A stretch of 64,000 nt of DNA from Sporosarcina gallistercoris (GTDB lineage Bacteria; Bacillota; Bacilli; Bacillales_A; Planococcaceae), in assembly GCF_014836415.1 (NCBI RefSeq), contig NZ_JACSQY010000004.1, forward strand, positions 110,294 to 174,293, in the 5' to 3' direction. The translations under genes were made by a program, and so were the position numbers. The notes under the pieces were generated by a model. The model ran no database searches. It had not been told where the DNA came from and worked only from the letters and a program-made list of their open reading frames with translations. Below, one piece after another: positions 16,416-27,215 of this stretch; the first letter of the stretch is position 1, and each line of letters starts with the position of its first letter.

Positions 16416-16443
16416 ATTATACAGTATTTTCTGATTAAATACT
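16416..16443 (-). promoter_or_regulatory. methyltransferase promoter with inverted repeat
   Basis: A consensus TATAAT lies at 16416-16421 on the minus strand. AGTATTT and AAATACT (16423-16443) form a dyad in the spacer. The -35 region is weak, so a regulator may be needed. Confidence 0.45.
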
Positions 16444-16467
16444 ATACCAAATAGGAATCTGAGGGAT

Positions 16468-17262
16468 TTACAGGAGGGGTGTCTTCAAATAGAACAACCC
16501 GCCATTAATGATTTCAATCTTAATGGTTGTTTCATATTGTTCCTCAATCGCTTTTTTCTCCAACGCGTAACTTTCAGGCACATCCTCCACGCCATTGTAG
16601 AAGTAATCCAACACACGCAAATCTCTCACTTGCCGTTGTTTCGCCTCTTCAACCCATGTATGATCATCCTGATTCACGACATTTCCCATCACATCCTCCA
16701 GACGATCCAAAGCTCTCATTGGAGGTATGTTATACGGTAAATAGTACGTATTCGCAGCTACGGACGGTCCCAATTCCAGTTTCCGGACAGACTCTTGAAA
16801 CCCGTCGATCACCGCACCATTCATCAAATTCATCCCTAACGAATACAACATCTCTTTCGTTCGGTCACTTGAATACGTAATTTTATAATTCACACCGAGC
16901 CACGGGGTCAACGTGCTTTGACTTGTCTGATTCAGGCCTGGCATTTCATACAATTGAACAAAGGCTCCTTGTTCTTTCGTCACTTGAAACAGCTGATGAA
17001 GCCGGGGAGAACCGAAGTGGATCCGCTCTCCTGCCAAAGACGCTGAGAACTGGCTAGGATTTGTGATCATCGTCAACTTAGCCGGATTAGGCTCTACACC
17101 GCCACTCTCTACATAGCTCCAGTAAAACGGACGATTCATAATGCGTTTATCCATGTCAATCGTCAGCTGAACCGTCAAATGATCGGAGCTTTCGTCAAGC
17201 ACTGTACAATTGTTTTCACGGAAAAACCGTTGGATGTACTGATGAATTTCTTGCTGGCGCAT
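16468..17262 (-). CDS. yqhG: YqhG family protein
   Basis: The 264 residues match B. subtilis YqhG (about 263) in length and in the N-terminal REIHQYIQRFF-like opening. It is a soluble protein of unknown function. The start follows AGGAGGG. It lies 25 bases downstream of the yqhH helicase gene on the same strand, the same pairing as in B. subtilis, so the two are probably one transcript. No catalytic motif is visible. Confidence 0.85.
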   Translation of the reverse strand: MRQQEIHQYIQRFFRENNCTVLDESSDHLTVQLTIDMDKRIMNRPFYWSYVESGGVEPNPAKLTMITNPSQFSASLAGERIHFGSPRLHQLFQVTKEQGAFVQLYEMPGLNQTSQSTLTPWLGVNYKITYSSDRTKEMLYSLGMNLMNGAVIDGFQESVRKLELGPSVAANTYYLPYNIPPMRALDRLEDVMGNVVNQDDHTWVEEAKQRQVRDLRVLDYFYNGVEDVPESYALEKKAIEEQYETTIKIEIINGGLFYLKTPLL

Positions 17263-17287
17263 AGATACCCTCCTTTTACTGAACCTT

Positions 17288-18808
17288 TTAAGAAATCGAC
17301 CGCTTGCTGTCCGTTAAGATATGATCCAATTCTCCGACCACTTTTTCAAAGACACCTATCTTCCGCTCCAGCAATTCCACCATTTTGTCTTCTACTGTCT
17401 GCTGGACCGCTAAATTATAAATGTGGACGTCCTCTGTCTGTCCAAGTCTGTGCACACGGCCGATCCGCTGCTCGAGCTTCATCGGATTCCAAGGTAAGTC
17501 GTAATTGATGACATGATGGCAAAATTGTAGGTTGATCCCTTCACTTCCGGATTCGGTCGCAATCAGCACTTGTGCGTTGCCTTGGAATAATTGTTTCATC
17601 CACTCTCGTTTATTTTTACTGAATTTCCCGTTGAACAGTACACTTGAGATTCCTTTCGCGTGTAAAACCGCTTGTAAATAAGCTTGTGTCGCTCGATATT
17701 CTGTAAAGATGATGACTTTATCATCCGCTTTTTGAATAAGGTCCAAAGCTTTTTTCGCCTTTGAATGGATATCCAGCTCCGTCAGTTTCAACAAAATCTC
17801 TTCTATTTGAAATCGAACTTCAGGCTGGATCAATGTTTGATGTAATTTCTCTAACGTCAACACCGCAGCCAGTTGACTGCTGCACATTTCGCGCTGAAGG
17901 GTGAGCAGCGTAAACGAATCGGAAACAGGTAACTTCGAAATCAGCGTATAGACAGCTCGTTCTTGTTCCGTATAGTCCAGTGGCATTATTTGTACGAGTC
18001 GATTTGTCCATTCAATCCCTGTCTCGTGCCGGATATTCCGCACCATCACTTGTTGGATCAGTTCCTTCAAAAATTCATCTTCTTCGACATGGTGTTTGCT
18101 TGCGGAAAACACACTCTGAAAGGTTTCCAAGTTTCCTAAGTGGCCCGGCTTCAATAATGAAATCAAGTTAAACAGTTCGAACACATCATTCTGTATCGGC
18201 GTTGCAGTTAACAGCAGGCAAAACTTTTTCTTCAATTGCTGAACGAACTCATAGTTTTTCGTCTTAGGGTTCTTCAGCTTATGGGCTTCATCGATAATGA
18301 CCAAATCGTATTCTTGTTGAACAATCATCTCTTTATGGGGACTCCGCTTCGCCATATCGATACTCGTCACCACAATCGGACAGTGATCTAGATTGTATTT
18401 TTTATTGTAAGCAATCGCAGGAATATGAAACTTCTGATTCAGCTCGGCAATCCATTGATTCGTTAATGAAGCGGGTGCTAATATAAGCGCTTTTTTCACG
18501 AGACCTCTAATGAGATATTCTTTTAACACGAGTCCTGCTTCTATGGTTTTCCCAAGTCCTACTTCATCGGCTAAAATGGCTTTTCCATTCATGCGTTCAA
18601 TCACCGTCTCCGCTGCTTCTAACTGGTGCGCGTACGGCGTCAGATTCGGTAAATGCTTTGGAGACTGGAGACCGTGGAATTCCGGAATCAGTTTCGCTCT
18701 TTCCATGTCATAACACATCTGATAGAGTGTCCAATTATCCCAATCTTTGCGATTCTCGAGACGTTCCAATAATCCTTCTTTCCACTCTGTCGACCGCTCA
18801 ATTCGCAT
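17288..18808 (-). CDS. yqhH: SNF2-family DEAD/DEAH-box helicase YqhH
   Basis: Started at MRIERSTEW, six bases after GAGGGG, the protein has 506 residues, shorter than B. subtilis YqhH (about 557). DEVGLGKT (81-88) is the Walker A motif, VIIDEAHKLKN the Walker B/DEAH box, LLLTATPIQN motif III, and ATESGSEGINLQ and QRIGRVHRLGQ motifs V and VI of the Swi2/Snf2 ATPases. These translocate on duplex DNA and remodel protein-DNA complexes; the target of YqhH is unknown. yqhG follows directly. Confidence 0.9.
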   Translation of the reverse strand: MRIERSTEWKEGLLERLENRKDWDNWTLYQMCYDMERAKLIPEFHGLQSPKHLPNLTPYAHQLEAAETVIERMNGKAILADEVGLGKTIEAGLVLKEYLIRGLVKKALILAPASLTNQWIAELNQKFHIPAIAYNKKYNLDHCPIVVTSIDMAKRSPHKEMIVQQEYDLVIIDEAHKLKNPKTKNYEFVQQLKKKFCLLLTATPIQNDVFELFNLISLLKPGHLGNLETFQSVFSASKHHVEEDEFLKELIQQVMVRNIRHETGIEWTNRLVQIMPLDYTEQERAVYTLISKLPVSDSFTLLTLQREMCSSQLAAVLTLEKLHQTLIQPEVRFQIEEILLKLTELDIHSKAKKALDLIQKADDKVIIFTEYRATQAYLQAVLHAKGISSVLFNGKFSKNKREWMKQLFQGNAQVLIATESGSEGINLQFCHHVINYDLPWNPMKLEQRIGRVHRLGQTEDVHIYNLAVQQTVEDKMVELLERKIGVFEKVVGELDHILTDSKRSIS

Positions 18809-18894
18809 ATCTATCCCCTCATTCGGCAATGTCTTTTAAATTAGCATGCCCAAAGAATAGTTGTTTTATGTATAGAGTGATTTAGGTAGTGCTA

Positions 18895-18929
18895 TAAAAG
18901 AAGAGCCGACGAGTATTCATCCGGCTCTT
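18895..18929 (-). terminator. terminator of the RNase J gene
   Basis: AAGAGCCG pairs with CGGCTCTT around 13 bases. AAAAG before the stem gives CTTTTA on the minus strand. Confidence 0.75.
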
Positions 18930-18959
18930 CCTCCCTGACACCTATTGCTTTTCCTTTAC

Positions 18960-20627
18960 TTAGATTTCGATAACGTATACTAAAATCATCGGCCTTCTCT
19001 TCGTCCGTTCGAACAAAAGCGTTTCTACGGATTTTTTAATCTGCTGTCTCATAACTGTTCCATCGCTGCCTGGACTGCCTTTGAAATTGTCTACAGCCAG
19101 ACGGACTGTATCATTCACTTCGTCGATCAATTCTTTAGCATCCGGTTTGTACACGAAACCTCTCGAAATGGTATCGGGCTCTGACAATAGGCGTCCCGTT
19201 TCTTTACTGACCGTGACTAGAATTACAAGCATCCCTTCTTCCGAAAGCAGTCTTCGATCGCGAAGCACCACATTCCCTACATCTCCGACTCCTAACCCAT
19301 CGACAAACACTCTACCTGCCTTCACTTTGCGTGTCTGTCTGGCAGATTCACCGTCAAAATCCACTACATCTCCATTTTTTATGATGAATATGTTTTCATG
19401 TTCCACCCCGACAGACTCGGCTAATTGCCTGTGCTTATAAAGCATTCGGTATTCGCCATGGATGGGGATGAAGTATTTCGGTTTCATGAGAGTCAGCATC
19501 AGCTTCAGTTCTTCCTGACGAGCATGTCCGGATACATGCATCCCCTCTTCCGAGCCATAGATCACATTCGCTTTCAGCATAAATAACTGATCAATAATGC
19601 GGGAGACATTCGTTTCATTTCCTGGAATTGGCGAGGAAGCTAAAATGACCGTGTCACCCGGATGCACTTCTGCGTGTCTTGAATTTGAACTTGCCAGACG
19701 GGACAATGCTGCAAGGGGTTCCCCTTGACTGCCTGTGCAAAGAATAGCGACATTGCGGGGATCCATTCTTTTCATCTGATAAGGCTCGATGATCATGCCA
19801 TCCGGAATATCTAAATGGCCAAGTTCAGAGGCTACTTTCACGACGTTCAACATACTTCTGCCGAGCAGGACTAAGTTACGTCCCGTTTTTTCCGCCGCGT
19901 CCACTACTTGCTGAACTCGGTGAACGTTCGATGCGAATGTGGAGATGAAAACTTTCTGGTGCGCTTTCCGGAATGCATCCTCAATATGGCTTCCGACCGC
20001 CATTTCAGAAGGATTAAAACCGGGGCGTTCAGCATTTGTACTCTCAGATAGCAATACTAATACACCACTTTCTCCGATTTTCGCCATCTTATGAATGTCT
20101 GGCGGCTCGTTGTTCACAGGAGTCAGGTCAAATTTGAAATCCCCCGTGTGGACGACTCTGCCGATGGGTGTATCGAATACAACTCCTACACAATCGGGAA
20201 TGCTGTGGTTGGTTCTGAAAAACGTAATGTTCACGGAACCAAACGATAGGTTGGAGGCATCATCAATGAGATGCATTTCAGTCGTACGCAACAAACCATG
20301 TTCTTTTAGTTTGATTTCAATTAGGCCCAGAGTCAGATCCGTTGCATATACAGGAAGATTCAACTGTTTTAAAAAGTAGGGAATGCCTCCGATATGATCT
20401 TCGTGACCATGAGTGATGATCAAAGCCCGGACATTGTCTTTGTTCTCCTGCAAAAACGAAATGTCCTGGATGATCAAGTCAATTCCAAGCAAACTTTCAT
20501 CAGGAAATTTCGAACCACAATCAATGACGAAGATGTCTTGTTCATATTGCACAACATACATATTTTTCCCTATTTCATTGATACCGCCTAAAGCAAAAAT
20601 GGACAATCCCTTTTCAATGGTCTGCAT
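18960..20627 (-). CDS. ribonuclease J family protein
   Basis: Started at MQTIEKGLS after GGGAGAGG, the protein has 555 residues, the same length as RNase J1 and J2; a 46-residue upstream extension is not supported. HGHEDH (73-78) is the metallo-beta-lactamase zinc motif. GDFKFD, SSPIPGNE, SGHARQEE and PIHGEYRM are the beta-CASP blocks. These enzymes degrade and mature RNA by 5' exonuclease and endonuclease action. It has features of both J1 (HGHEDH) and J2 (AERPGFNPSE) and may be a third paralogue. It is monocistronic. Confidence 0.9.
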   Translation of the reverse strand: MQTIEKGLSIFALGGINEIGKNMYVVQYEQDIFVIDCGSKFPDESLLGIDLIIQDISFLQENKDNVRALIITHGHEDHIGGIPYFLKQLNLPVYATDLTLGLIEIKLKEHGLLRTTEMHLIDDASNLSFGSVNITFFRTNHSIPDCVGVVFDTPIGRVVHTGDFKFDLTPVNNEPPDIHKMAKIGESGVLVLLSESTNAERPGFNPSEMAVGSHIEDAFRKAHQKVFISTFASNVHRVQQVVDAAEKTGRNLVLLGRSMLNVVKVASELGHLDIPDGMIIEPYQMKRMDPRNVAILCTGSQGEPLAALSRLASSNSRHAEVHPGDTVILASSPIPGNETNVSRIIDQLFMLKANVIYGSEEGMHVSGHARQEELKLMLTLMKPKYFIPIHGEYRMLYKHRQLAESVGVEHENIFIIKNGDVVDFDGESARQTRKVKAGRVFVDGLGVGDVGNVVLRDRRLLSEEGMLVILVTVSKETGRLLSEPDTISRGFVYKPDAKELIDEVNDTVRLAVDNFKGSPGSDGTVMRQQIKKSVETLLFERTKRRPMILVYVIEI

Positions 20628-20867
20628 AACTACCTCTCCCAACACTTCATGAATAACGGTAGTATGCGCTCGCGATGCTATATTTATGAATAATTGTACA
20701 TTTTCAGTGAACAGTTCTAATTTCCTTGATTTCAAAAGTTGACGCTTTGATGAATTCCGGATCAAACTTCAAAACTTCCTAGATGTCAATCGGAAAGAAT
20801 AATGGTACTATTGGAAAGTTCAAAAACAGGAATTTTTGCGGGTACGTGATAATTAGGAGGAATTGGA

Positions 20868-22382
20868 ATGGAAGAAAAAAGAACGCTAAGACTTGTACTC
20901 GCTGGTATCCTTCTCGGCATTTTAATGTCAGCGATGGATAACACAATTGTCGCGACTGCATTAGGTTCGATTTTAGGAGATTTAGGCGGCGTCGACAGTT
21001 ATGTCTGGATTACTTCAGCATACGCAGTCGCTGTCCTTGCGGGGATGCCGATTTTCGGTAAACTCTCGGATATGTTTGGACGGAAACGCTTTTTCATGTT
21101 CGGAATTATTGTTTTCATGGTAGGTTCTGCTCTTTGTGGTGTGGCACAATCCGTTCCGCAATTAGCCGTTTTCCGGGCGATTCAAGGGATAGGTGGCGGT
21201 GCACTTTTACCGATCGCTTTTACAATCGTCTTTGATGTGTTCCCTCCTGAAAAGCGCGGAAAAATGACGGGTCTATTAGGGGCTGTTTTCGGTGCATCCA
21301 GCGTCATCGGTCCATTGCTCGGCGCTTGGATTACGGAATCCATCAGTTGGCATTGGGTGTTCTACGTCAATATACCAATCGGTTTAGTATCGTTATTGCT
21401 CATCGCCCGTTTTTATAAAGAGAGTACGAAACCTGTTAAGCAGGCAATCGACTGGCTCGGGGCAATTTCACTCGTTCTTGCTGTGGTCAGCCTCATGTTC
21501 GGTCTTGAATTCGGCGGAAAAGAATTTGCTTGGTCTTCTTGGCAAAGCATTTCCTTGTTTAGCATTTTCGCGATCTTTTTCCTCGTCTTCATATGGGCGG
21601 AAACCCGAGCGAAAGAGCCGATCATTTCGTTCTGGATGTTCAAAAACCGTCTGTTTGCCTCATCGCAAATACTCGCGTTTCTCTACGGCGCAACATTCAT
21701 TTGCTTGACGATTTTCATTCCGATTTTTGTCCAGGCTGTATACGGTGGATCGGCTACAAATGCAGGAATCGTTCTCATGCCGATGCTTCTGGGTACTGTA
21801 GTAGGGAGTGCACTTGGCGGTATTCTTCAAACAAAAACGTCATATCGTAAAATCATGGTCATTTCTGTCATCGCCTATTCAATCGGAATGATTTTGATGA
21901 GCACGATCACTCCAGAAACGTCACGGACGATCTTATCGATTTACATGATATTTGTCGGATTCGGTGTCGGTTTTTCCTTTTCCTTACTGCCGGCAGCTTC
22001 AGTCCACAAGATGGATTTCAGGTACCGTGGCTCTGCCAACTCAACGAACTCATTTTTCCGTTCGTTCGGATTGGCACTCGGGATTACGATTTTCGGTGCG
22101 ATTCAGACAAAGTTATTGGCAAGCGGACTCACTTCCGGTTTTGCAAAACTTCCTGGTGATGCAGCTGGTGGTATAGAGTCGTTTGGAAATATTCAAAACG
22201 TATTTCTTCCCGAAACGCGCAAAACGATTCCACCTAATATTCTAGAGGTGATCACAAACGCCATGTCCGAGTCGATCTCTTCAACATTTTTCTGGGCACT
22301 CATTCCAGTAGCGATTTCAATCATTGCTGTATTCTATATGGGACCTGAACGGTTGGAAGTTCCGAGTAAGTCAAAGAAATAA
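20868..22382 (+). CDS. DHA2-family MFS drug efflux transporter
   Basis: The 504-residue protein has about 14 membrane segments. MDNTIVATAL is motif D1 of the DHA2 family, GKLSDMFGRKR motif A between helices 2 and 3, and GASSVIGPLLGAWI the antiporter motif C. It likely exports lipophilic drugs in exchange for protons. The start follows AGGAGG. It diverges from the RNase J gene and has no adjacent regulator. A perfect terminator follows directly. Confidence 0.9.
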   Translation: MEEKRTLRLVLAGILLGILMSAMDNTIVATALGSILGDLGGVDSYVWITSAYAVAVLAGMPIFGKLSDMFGRKRFFMFGIIVFMVGSALCGVAQSVPQLAVFRAIQGIGGGALLPIAFTIVFDVFPPEKRGKMTGLLGAVFGASSVIGPLLGAWITESISWHWVFYVNIPIGLVSLLLIARFYKESTKPVKQAIDWLGAISLVLAVVSLMFGLEFGGKEFAWSSWQSISLFSIFAIFFLVFIWAETRAKEPIISFWMFKNRLFASSQILAFLYGATFICLTIFIPIFVQAVYGGSATNAGIVLMPMLLGTVVGSALGGILQTKTSYRKIMVISVIAYSIGMILMSTITPETSRTILSIYMIFVGFGVGFSFSLLPAASVHKMDFRYRGSANSTNSFFRSFGLALGITIFGAIQTKLLASGLTSGFAKLPGDAAGGIESFGNIQNVFLPETRKTIPPNILEVITNAMSESISSTFFWALIPVAISIIAVFYMGPERLEVPSKSKK

Positions 22383-22384
22383 AT

Positions 22385-22427
22385 AAAAAGATGCATCGAC
22401 GGTTTCTCCAATCGATGCATCTTTTTT
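22385..22427 (+). terminator. bidirectional intrinsic terminator
   Basis: AAAAAGATGCATCGA pairs perfectly with TCGATGCATCTTTTT around a 12-base loop, two bases after the transporter stop. Confidence 0.92.
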
Positions 22428-22503
22428 TGACGTTCATCCCCTTGTATGGGAGCATTCGGACGATAGTTCCTAATTCAACAATGTTCCGGTCAGCAACTCG
22501 GGA

Positions 22504-22878
22504 TCATTCTTCCTCTTCTTCTCCATACTCATGCTCTCCCATATAGATAATACCAAGCGCATGATCAATACGGATTGGCCATTCATACGGAACGGATAGC
22601 CGAACAGAGACTCCTCTCCAGAAGTCGCTGGAATCCTTTTCAAATTCTTTGAAGTCCTTCAACAAGTCTTTGTAAGAGGAGCCATCGAACTGGATATTCA
22701 TCTCTTGGAGACGCATAAAGGCAATGTGGCGAATCTCAAGATCTGCTGCTTTTTCCATCTCTTCTTCTGTCGCTTCTTCGAGGATTACCCCAACTGGCGG
22801 CATCGCTGCATAAATATTATCTACGCCCTCTTCCGGCTCTTGAACTTTACTCACATCTTTGTCTTTTCTTCCTAACAT
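22504..22878 (-). CDS. hypothetical acidic protein
   Basis: Started at MLGRKDKDVS, after AAGGAG, the protein has 124 residues. It is rich in acidic residues, with an EEATEEEMEKA stretch and an EEEEE tail, and has no membrane segment or signal peptide. A longer frame upstream lacks a ribosome binding site. I do not recognise the family. It lies downstream of yoaT on the same strand, with a 102-base gap. Confidence 0.65.
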   Translation of the reverse strand: MLGRKDKDVSKVQEPEEGVDNIYAAMPPVGVILEEATEEEMEKAADLEIRHIAFMRLQEMNIQFDGSSYKDLLKDFKEFEKDSSDFWRGVSVRLSVPYEWPIRIDHALGIIYMGEHEYGEEEEE

Positions 22879-22980
22879 CCGCTCAACTCCTTCGCAATTT
22901 TGTCTAGTATATAGGAACCTCTTGGTCGTCGTAAACAAAATGCATATGGTGTACATGACAGGTCCCTATTCTTAATCTTA

Positions 22981-23805
22981 TCAGACAGCTTTTGAAGATT
23001 TCACTTGTTTCAGCGTGGCGACAATGAGAAAGCTAACGATTACAAGTAATAACCACGAACTCACTTTACCGAGATGAACCAAACTCCATGTGTCCGTTTG
23101 GTTCGGATATTGCCAGGCACCGAAAAACGTTGCGATATTTTCTGCCACCCATATGAAAAATCCAATGAGTGTAAAAGAGAGTGCAATCGGCATCCTATAA
23201 CGGCTCCCGTTCACTTCGTAAGTCACCCACGAACGCCAAAAGACAACTACTACTAGTCCGGATAGCCACCAGCGAATATCGATCCAGAAATGATGCGTAA
23301 AGACGTTCAAATAGATGGCAGCTGCAAGAGGAACGACCACTACGAACGGCGGCCACTTTACCAGTCGGACATCCAGCCGTCTCCATGCCTGGCATAGATA
23401 ACTCGCAACACTGGCATACATGAATCCGCTATAAAGAGGCACGCCAAGAATCTTCATATAACCTTCTTCTGGATACGACCACGATCCCATATTCACCTTG
23501 AAGATTTCAAGAGCCAGTCCGATCAGATGAAACAGAGTAATGACTTTGAGTTCATCTTTCGTTTCAAGACCAGAACGAACCATCCACCATTGCATAAGTA
23601 AGAATATGAGAAGCAACCAATCATACCTCGGCAGCCATGGCAGTGGAATAACTTGCGTCAACGCCAGCGAGCCGAAAATGACGACCGGAAACAAGCACGA
23701 CAACGCTTGCTCCCAGCCGAAAACAATCAGTTGTGTCATGAATCTTTTTAATCGTTTAAAATGGAAAGCATCAGGAGACACGACTTCTTTCCAATCATTA
23801 GCCAT
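22981..23805 (-). CDS. yoaT: DUF817 membrane protein YoaT
   Basis: Started at MANDWKEVV the protein has 274 residues, close to B. subtilis YoaT (about 264). It has seven or eight hydrophobic segments and the DUF817 blocks QWWMVRSGLETKDE and KVNMGSWSYPEEGY. The start overlaps the yozG stop by eight bases, which points to translational coupling. A 33-residue upstream extension lies inside yozG in another frame and is rejected. Its function is unknown; it is the last gene of yoaS-yozG-yoaT. Confidence 0.85.
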   Translation of the reverse strand: MANDWKEVVSPDAFHFKRLKRFMTQLIVFGWEQALSCLFPVVIFGSLALTQVIPLPWLPRYDWLLLIFLLMQWWMVRSGLETKDELKVITLFHLIGLALEIFKVNMGSWSYPEEGYMKILGVPLYSGFMYASVASYLCQAWRRLDVRLVKWPPFVVVVPLAAAIYLNVFTHHFWIDIRWWLSGLVVVVFWRSWVTYEVNGSRYRMPIALSFTLIGFFIWVAENIATFFGAWQYPNQTDTWSLVHLGKVSSWLLLVIVSFLIVATLKQVKSSKAV

Positions 23806-24013
23806 CTTGCTCACTACGGTACTCCAAAATGTCTCCTGGCTGACAGTCAAGCGCCTTACAAATCCCTTCCAGCGTTGAAAATCGAATGGCTTTTGCTTTC
23901 CCATTTTTCAATATGGACAGATTCGCCATCGTAATCCCCACTTTCTCGGACAACTCCGTAACGCTCATCTTTCTTTTTGCGAGCATGACATCGATATTAA
24001 TAATAATTGACAT
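23798..24013 (-). CDS. yozG: small XRE-family HTH regulator YozG
   Basis: From the ATG after GAGGTG the product has 71 residues and is almost entirely a Cro/C1-type helix-turn-helix: MSVTELSEKVGITMANLSIL holds the two helices. It resembles B. subtilis YozG and relatives that pair with DUF2975 membrane proteins; the partner is commonly thought to modulate the regulator. Its start overlaps the end of yoaS. It probably binds the TATCGATA-type palindromes upstream of yoaS. Confidence 0.85.
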   Translation of the reverse strand: MSIIINIDVMLAKRKMSVTELSEKVGITMANLSILKNGKAKAIRFSTLEGICKALDCQPGDILEYRSEQDG

Positions 24014-24023
24014 AGCGTTCACC

Positions 24024-24503
24024 TCAGACCGTCAAGTCATTTTCAGATTTTATGTCGATTGCGTTCTGCAGCAATTTCTGCAGAACCGCCGCAAAAACAG
24101 CAATCACTATGCTCCCGAAGATAATACCTAAGCCGATAACGATGATTCCTGGCGCATCATCCGCATCTCCCATCAAGAAAAGCAGCGGCATGAAGAACAC
24201 ATAGAGCGCTCCTATTGAGACTGCACACAATTTAATCTTTTTCAACACACTGACGGAAGCCTCCGAAAATGCCGTGTTCCTGTCGATATAAGTTAAAAGT
24301 TTCATCGTCTGATAAAGGGCAGTGAAGTAAATGAGAGCCGATACATACAGCCCTACTAAAAAAGGATATTGTAAAAACGACCATGTTGGAGCGAGTTCTG
24401 CAAAGAATTCTGCGATTTGCGGTACGACAAAAATGCAGAGGGCAAGGATCGGCAATGCCATAATTACAAGCGTCACCTTTAAAAATAACGTTTCGCGTTT
24501 CAT
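24024..24503 (-). CDS. yoaS: DUF2975 membrane protein YoaS
   Basis: Started at the ATG after GAGGTG the protein has 159 residues (B. subtilis YoaS about 160) with four hydrophobic segments. The MKLLTYIDRNTAFSEASVSVLKKIK segment between helices two and three is characteristic of DUF2975 proteins. It is first in an operon with the XRE regulator and YoaT, as in B. subtilis. The physiological role is unknown; a membrane sensor for YozG is a reasonable guess. Confidence 0.85.
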   Translation of the reverse strand: MKRETLFLKVTLVIMALPILALCIFVVPQIAEFFAELAPTWSFLQYPFLVGLYVSALIYFTALYQTMKLLTYIDRNTAFSEASVSVLKKIKLCAVSIGALYVFFMPLLFLMGDADDAPGIIVIGLGIIFGSIVIAVFAAVLQKLLQNAIDIKSENDLTV

Positions 24504-24534
24504 GGAAAACACCTCTTTGTTTATTATAAGTTTT

Positions 24535-24588
24535 ATAGTACATTAGAATTTATCGATTATCAATAAATAATTAACCATTATCGATAAT
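24535..24588 (-). promoter_or_regulatory. yoaS-yozG-yoaT promoter with two operators
   Basis: On the minus strand TTGATA (24558-24563) lies 17 bases from TACTAT (24535-24540). ATTATCGATAAT (24577-24588) is a perfect 12-bp palindrome upstream, and a related TTATCGATTATCAATAA overlaps the -35. Autoregulation by YozG is likely. Confidence 0.6.
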
Positions 24589-24671
24589 ATTCGTCTTATA
24601 ATGACGATTTTGATATAAAAAGGCTCCTCACTCAGAAAAAAAATATGCTAGTTATCAGGGATATATAGAAC

Positions 24672-24700
24672 AAAAAAACAGCCGGAAGATTCTCCGACTG
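24672..24700 (-). terminator. terminator of glpFK
   Basis: CAGCCGGA pairs with TCCGACTG (one wobble) around six bases, followed on the minus strand by seven T. Confidence 0.8.
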
Positions 24701-24710
24701 CTTGCCCCAA

Positions 24711-26207
<1,497 letters not shown>

Positions 26208-26231
26208 CTACTCCTCCAATACTTTCAATCC

Positions 26232-27074
26232 TTAAAACTTGTGTGTTGCATGGCTCGTTGACGTTTCGACTTGCTCTGAGATTGTCTCTTTACGTATTGA
26301 ATACTGGGCCGCTACTAATAATGCAAGCACGACAGCACCGACTATCCAGAATGCGATACTATTTTCTGCAAGAAAGAATTGCTTATAAAATAGCGCACCC
26401 ATCGTTCCTCCTAAGATTGGTCCCACGACCGGAACCCATGCATAGCGCCAGCCGGAAGATCCTTTTTTAGGAATCGGCAAGAAAAAGTGTGCAATTCTTG
26501 GTCCCAGATCCCGTGCCGGATTAATAGCATAACCTGTCGTACCGCCAAGGGACAGCCCGATAGCGATGATCAGCGCACCGACAATAAGGGGATTGAGTCC
26601 TTCAGTGAATTCGTTAGCGCCGATTGATAATAACCCTAGTACTAAAATGAACGTTCCGATGACTTCACTCGTTAGGTTGGATAGTGGATGCCGAATCGCT
26701 GGAGTTGTTGCAAATACATCCCGTTTTGCAATTGGATCCTCCGTCTCTTTCCAATGCGGCAAGTATTGAAAATACACCAATACAGCTCCAAGTATCGCAC
26801 CAATCATTTGTGCAAGTATGTACATCGGCACATCTGCCCAAGGGAAATCTCCTATCGCTGCAAATCCAATCGTCACAGCTGGATTCAAATGGGCACCACT
26901 CGCTTGACCGACTGCATAAACGCCAAGTGCAACTGCTAGTCCCCAGCCTACTGTAATCACAATCCAACCAGAACCTTCCGCTTTCGATTTCTTTAGAGCG
27001 ACGCCGCCGACTACACCGCCGCCGAACAAAATCAAAATCATCGTCCCGATTAACTCTCCCGCAAATGGAGTCAT
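26232..27074 (-). CDS. glpF: glycerol uptake facilitator, MIP family
   Basis: The 280-residue aquaglyceroporin has six membrane segments and two half-helices with HLNPAVTIG and AINPARDLGPR; the aspartate after the second NPAR marks a glycerol channel rather than a water channel. It lets glycerol diffuse in, where GlpK traps it. The start follows AGGAGG. A catabolite-controlled promoter and an intrinsic terminator lie in the leader between glpP and glpF, so expression should depend on GlpP antitermination. Confidence 0.96.
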   Translation of the reverse strand: MTPFAGELIGTMILILFGGGVVGGVALKKSKAEGSGWIVITVGWGLAVALGVYAVGQASGAHLNPAVTIGFAAIGDFPWADVPMYILAQMIGAILGAVLVYFQYLPHWKETEDPIAKRDVFATTPAIRHPLSNLTSEVIGTFILVLGLLSIGANEFTEGLNPLIVGALIIAIGLSLGGTTGYAINPARDLGPRIAHFFLPIPKKGSSGWRYAWVPVVGPILGGTMGALFYKQFFLAENSIAFWIVGAVVLALLVAAQYSIRKETISEQVETSTSHATHKF

Positions 27075-27126
27075 ACAATTCTCCTCCTACTTAAATGTAA
27101 TGACAAGGATGATTGAGAGAAGCGCA

Positions 27127-27180
27127 CAAAAAAAGTCCACAATTAAAATCTTGCTGGATGCAAGATTTCAACTGTGGACT
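27127..27180 (-). promoter_or_regulatory. glpF leader terminator, GlpP antitermination target
   Basis: On the minus strand a stem of about 20 bp (AGTCCACA with TGTGGACT outside, AAATCTTGC with GCAAGATTT inside) ends in seven T, 52 bases before glpF. In B. subtilis GlpP with glycerol 3-phosphate lets transcription pass such leader terminators. Confidence 0.85.
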
Positions 27181-27215
27181 CCTCAACTCAACCACGTCTT
27201 ATGAACTTGTCCCCA

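Noticed and set aside
20628-20765. 46-residue N-terminal extension of RNase J
   Set aside because: No ribosome binding site, and the shorter form has exactly the 555 residues of known RNase J proteins.
24432-24543. Overlapping frame within yoaS
   Set aside because: It is a shadow of the DUF2975 gene in another frame, as are most long frames opposite real genes here.
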